Assembly: GCA_023420715.1 (NCBI GenBank)
Contig: JAEZVR010000082.1
Location: 1 to 6,637, forward strand
DNA length: 6,637 nt
Origin: Bacillota bacterium
Lineage (GTDB): Bacteria; Bacillota; Clostridia; Saccharofermentanales; Fastidiosipilaceae
Direction: 5' to 3'
Both the position numbers and the translations under genes were made by a program. Below are positions 5,876 through 6,637 of this stretch, piece by piece. The notes below the pieces were generated by a model. That model saw only the letters and a list, made by a program, of their open reading frames with translations. It had not been told where the DNA came from and did no database searches. The number at the start of each line of letters is the position of its first letter. Within the stretch, counting starts at the first letter, position 1.

Positions 5876-6637
5876 ATGGCTGGATCAGATTCGATGAAGC
5901 GACCAGTTCCTTTGGCCTATCGCATGGCACCCAAAACCATCGACGAGGTTGTCGGTCAACAGCATATCCTCGGTCCAGGCTGTTTGTTAAGACGCATGAT
6001 TCTAGCTGATCAGTTGTCTTCCATTATTCTTTTTGGTCCACCAGGTACGGGTAAGACGACATTGAGTCGTGTCATTGCCCATACCACAAAAGTTGGTTTT
6101 GTCCAATTGAATGCTGTCACAGCGGGAACTAAAGAGATTAAACAAGTGATTGCAGATACAACCAACCTGTTTTTAAATCCATCGGGTCGACGCTTGCTAT
6201 TTGTCGATGAAATCCATCGCTTTAACAAAGCACAACAGGATGCACTTTTACCGGCGGTAGAGGATGGTACGATTATTTTGATCGGTGCAACCACGGAAAA
6301 TCCTTTTTTTGAGGTCAATAAGGCGTTGATTTCACGTTCGACCGTTTTTCAATTATATCCACTATCCACGGAAGAACTTGACCAGGTGCTCAACAGAGCG
6401 TTGACAGATGAAACATCAGGCTATGGTAAAATGGCCATCGATATCGAACAGAATGCACGCCAATTTTTATGCACACAAGCAGGTGGGGATGCCAGACGAT
6501 TACTGAACGCCATCGAATTGGCGGTAGAGACGACCCCGCCACAGCCAGATGGTCGAATTCATATTGACTTGGATGTGGCAGCTTCTTCTGTGCAGAAGCG
6601 CCCCTTGCGCTTCGATCGCAATGGAGAAGAACATTAT
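5876..6637 (+). CDS. rarA: Replication-associated recombination protein A, 3' truncated by window edge
   Basis: RarA/MgsA is an AAA+ ATPase of the clamp-loader group (WRNIP1/Mgs1 relatives) that acts at stalled replication forks and single-strand DNA gaps. The 254 visible codons are open to the last base. They hold PLAYRMAPKTIDEVVGQQH (12-30), the Walker A GPPGTGKT (54-61), the Walker B LLFVDEIHRF (107-116), sensor 1 GATTEN (137-142), the arginine finger in LISRS (Arg154), and sensor 2 GGDARRLLN (203-211). The C-terminal tetramerisation (MgsA) domain lies beyond the edge; full proteins are about 420-440 residues. The frame ends in RFDRNGEEHY, just before that domain usually begins. The ATG at 5876 directly follows the glyA stop, with GGTGATGG at 5860-5867 as a modest ribosome binding site. 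The in-frame ATG at 5894 is an alternative start. RuvB is less likely, because the family-specific DEIHRFNKAQQDALLP and ATTENPFFEVN strings point to RarA. Confidence 0.95.
   Translation, partial: MAGSDSMKRPVPLAYRMAPKTIDEVVGQQHILGPGCLLRRMILADQLSSIILFGPPGTGKTTLSRVIAHTTKVGFVQLNAVTAGTKEIKQVIADTTNLFLNPSGRRLLFVDEIHRFNKAQQDALLPAVEDGTIILIGATTENPFFEVNKALISRSTVFQLYPLSTEELDQVLNRALTDETSGYGKMAIDIEQNARQFLCTQAGGDARRLLNAIELAVETTPPQPDGRIHIDLDVAASSVQKRPLRFDRNGEEHY

Noticed and set aside
6010..6318. 102-codon reading frame on the minus strand
   Set aside because: It lies entirely opposite the Walker A to sensor 1 region of rarA, shows no recognisable domain, and is a shadow of that gene.

Overview
The window reads as one continuous run of co-directional (+ strand) housekeeping genes with almost no non-coding DNA, most likely part of a single operon. 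The layout is: purB (adenylosuccinate lyase); a GntR/HutC-type transcription factor; a NifS/IscS-family cysteine desulfurase; thiI (tRNA 4-thiouridine synthetase), which is split by an apparent one-base frameshift; glyA (serine hydroxymethyltransferase); and the first 254 codons of rarA (mgsA), which runs off the right edge. Gene junctions are a 3-nt gap (purB/gntR), a 20-nt overlap (gntR/desulfurase), 4 nt (desulfurase/thiI), 11 nt (thiI/glyA) and 0 nt (glyA/rarA). No promoter, terminator, tRNA, rRNA, repeat, mobile element or CRISPR array was seen, and no stretch over 300 bases lacks a gene.

The organism is probably a Bacillota member with intermediate to low GC, more likely clostridial than bacillar. 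The reasons are the long, animal-like PurB (seen in Clostridia, whereas Bacillus has a shorter type), the rhodanese-less ThiI of about 404 residues next to its own cysteine desulfurase (the Bacillus nifZ-thiI arrangement), and clear AGGAG ribosome binding sites. This is inference from protein type and gene order; no database search was run.

The genes connect loosely. PurB serves purine and AMP synthesis. GlyA makes one-carbon units that purine synthesis consumes. The desulfurase passes persulfide sulfur to ThiI for s4U8 in tRNA. RarA acts at stalled replication forks. The GntR regulator sits inside the run and is a candidate regulator of it; its ligand cannot be read from the sequence.

The points most worth a second look are the frameshift in thiI near 3823-3842, the unusual motif variants in the cysteine desulfurase (an altered NPSSLH-type segment) and the regulator embedded in the run. 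I see no clear evidence of a previously undescribed system; the content is mostly recognisable core metabolism.
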